A stretch of 64,000 nt of DNA from Bombyx mori (Eukaryota > Arthropoda > Insecta > Lepidoptera > Bombycidae): the NCBI RefSeq assembly GCF_030269925.1, contig NC_085112.1, positions 10,107,501 to 10,171,500 of the forward strand. Direction: 5' to 3'. The position numbers were made by a program, and so were the translations under genes. The notes under the pieces were generated by a model. The model was not told the DNA's origin. It searched no databases and worked only from the letters and a program-made list of their open reading frames with translations. This document shows, in pieces, positions 63,103 to 64,000 of the stretch (within the stretch, counting starts at the first letter, position 1; the number at the start of each line of letters is the position of its first letter).

Positions 63103-64000
63103 TGGACCGCACCTATCGCTTCCTCCAAGGAAACCTGAACCACTCCGCCAGAGCTCAGGACATGCTGTCTCAGAGCATGGCGGAGTGGTCCATAGATGTG
63201 GCTGTGGTCGCCGAGCCGTATTTCGTTCCCCCAGCAAATGATTGCTGGTTTGGGGACGACGGCGGCCTGGCGGCCATAGTCATAAGAAGAGACGCGGCGA
63301 TCCCCCCCCTGGCGATGGTGACCAGGGGTCAAGGGTTCGTCGCGGTGCAGCTGGAAGGGACCGTCGTGATCGGGGCGTACTTCTCTCCGAACAGGCCTAC
63401 CGTCGAGTTCGGACATTTCCTGGACGGGATCGGGGCGATTGCTCGCCGCCTCGCTCCCCGTCCAGTGATTCTTGCGGGGGATCTTAATGCGAAATCTGTC
63501 GCATGGGGCTCCCCCCGCTCGGACGCTCGTGGTAGGCTACTGGAGAGGTGGGCGAACGCGGCCGGCCTCTGTTTATTGAATAGAGGTACGGTTGCGACGT
63601 GCGTGCGGTGGCAGGGCGAGTCTATTGTGGACGTTACGTTTGCGAGCCCGGCCATCGCGCGCCGTATCCGCGACTGGAGGGTTTTGGAGGGGGCGGAGAC
63701 ACTGTCAGATCACCGATATATTCGGTTCGATCTCTCCGCCCGCTCCACAGTCGCGGACGCCCGCGGGGGTCATCCCCGTGACGCGTCTCGATCATTCCCT
63801 AGGTGGGCATTGAAGCGCCTGAATAAGGAGCTCCTGATGGAAGCCTCTACAGTGGCGGCGTGGGCGCCCATGCGTCCACACCCGGTCGAGGTCGAGGGCG
63901 AGGCGGGGTGGTTCCGGGACACGATGCGTCGCATCTGTGATGTGTCGATGCCCCGGATCGGCCCTCGACTTCCCAATCGCCAGGCGTACTGGTGGTCGCC
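63102..64000 (+). CDS. ORF2 of R1-clade element, endonuclease domain (partial)
   Basis: Begins at the ATG overlapping the ORF1 stop and stays open to the window edge, 299 codons. The endonuclease motifs are present in order: QGNLNHS near the N-terminus (metal-binding Asn), VVAEPYF (catalytic Glu), GDLNAKSVAWGS (Asp-Asn pair) and LSDHRYIRF (catalytic Asp-His). This nuclease nicks the target so that the 3' hydroxyl primes reverse transcription. No key residue is missing. The reverse transcriptase and C-terminal knuckle would follow beyond the window. It is translated either by reinitiation at TAATG or independently. Confidence 0.95.
   Translation, partial: MDRTYRFLQGNLNHSARAQDMLSQSMAEWSIDVAVVAEPYFVPPANDCWFGDDGGLAAIVIRRDAAIPPLAMVTRGQGFVAVQLEGTVVIGAYFSPNRPTVEFGHFLDGIGAIARRLAPRPVILAGDLNAKSVAWGSPRSDARGRLLERWANAAGLCLLNRGTVATCVRWQGESIVDVTFASPAIARRIRDWRVLEGAETLSDHRYIRFDLSARSTVADARGGHPRDASRSFPRWALKRLNKELLMEASTVAAWAPMRPHPVEVEGEAGWFRDTMRRICDVSMPRIGPRLPNRQAYWWS

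Larger units (their letters stand above)
59921..64000 (+). mobile_element. R1-clade retrotransposon with ORF1 and ORF2, runs off the window
   Basis: The 5' boundary is inferred from the abrupt composition change at about 59921. The order leader, ORF1 with three zinc knuckles, ORF2 starting with an AP-type endonuclease is that of R1-clade elements. ORF1 and ORF2 overlap as TAATG, as in the Bombyx telomeric element SART1, where coupled translation is known. Reverse transcriptase and 3' end lie outside the window. Both frames are unbroken as far as visible, so this could be a full-length, recently active copy. Confidence 0.92.

Noticed and set aside
62256..63416. A 386-codon open frame on the minus strand
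   Set aside because: Antisense to the zinc-knuckle end of ORF1 and the start of ORF2, whose motifs are clear on the plus strand.

Overview
This window looks like silkworm (Bombyx) nuclear DNA. The strongest sign is about twenty-five to thirty copies, in both orientations, of the Bombyx mori SINE Bm1. Some copies keep the tRNA-like head with A and B boxes, and most end in an AATAAA-like A-rich tail. The background is AT-rich, non-coding and full of lepidopteran-type repeats. No host gene, rRNA gene, tRNA gene or CRISPR array can be supported. Three short frames that could be exons are listed at low confidence. The unique sequence between repeats looks like intron or gene-desert DNA.

Layout. 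0-15 kb: degraded Bm1 copies, a dead mariner remnant (2.2-2.65 kb), a small hAT-type element with an 8-bp duplication (8.9 kb), a non-autonomous Helitron (10.3 kb) and LINE fragments. 15.9-17.5 kb: one Bm1 interrupted twice by R1-clade retrotransposon DNA, including a 1.3-kb 5'-truncated copy with a perfect 12-bp target-site duplication. 18-36 kb: many Bm1 copies, a second tRNA-derived SINE, a truncated Helitron, two LINE C-terminal fragments and an inverted Bm1 pair. 36.2-41.6 kb: a dense transposon cluster. It holds a complete 1300-bp mariner-type element (DD37D transposase) and, ten bases away, an LTR retrotransposon with two identical 374-bp LTRs and a patchwork interior: gag zinc knuckle, protease trace, integrase pieces, and a Bm1 carrying an R1-like insert. 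This element sits in the TATATA end of another repeat. 45.0-46.95 kb: a second R1-clade element, 5'-truncated, inside a Bm1 with a 15-bp duplication. 51.4 kb: the best Helitron copy. 59.3-59.8 kb: a Bm1 with an inverted second head. 59.9-64.0 kb: the 5' part of a long R1-clade element, with leader, gag-like ORF1 with three zinc knuckles, and ORF2 starting with an intact-looking endonuclease. It runs off the window.

How the parts work together. Nearly everything recognisable is mobile DNA, and the elements nest. The R1-clade family seen at 45 kb has inserted at the same point of Bm1 in three separate copies. Two insertions consist of little more than the 3'-terminal stem-loop of that family plus a poly(A) tail. 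The LTR element has identical ends around a heavily damaged mosaic interior, so it was probably moved recently by proteins from another element. These are the observations most worth following up.
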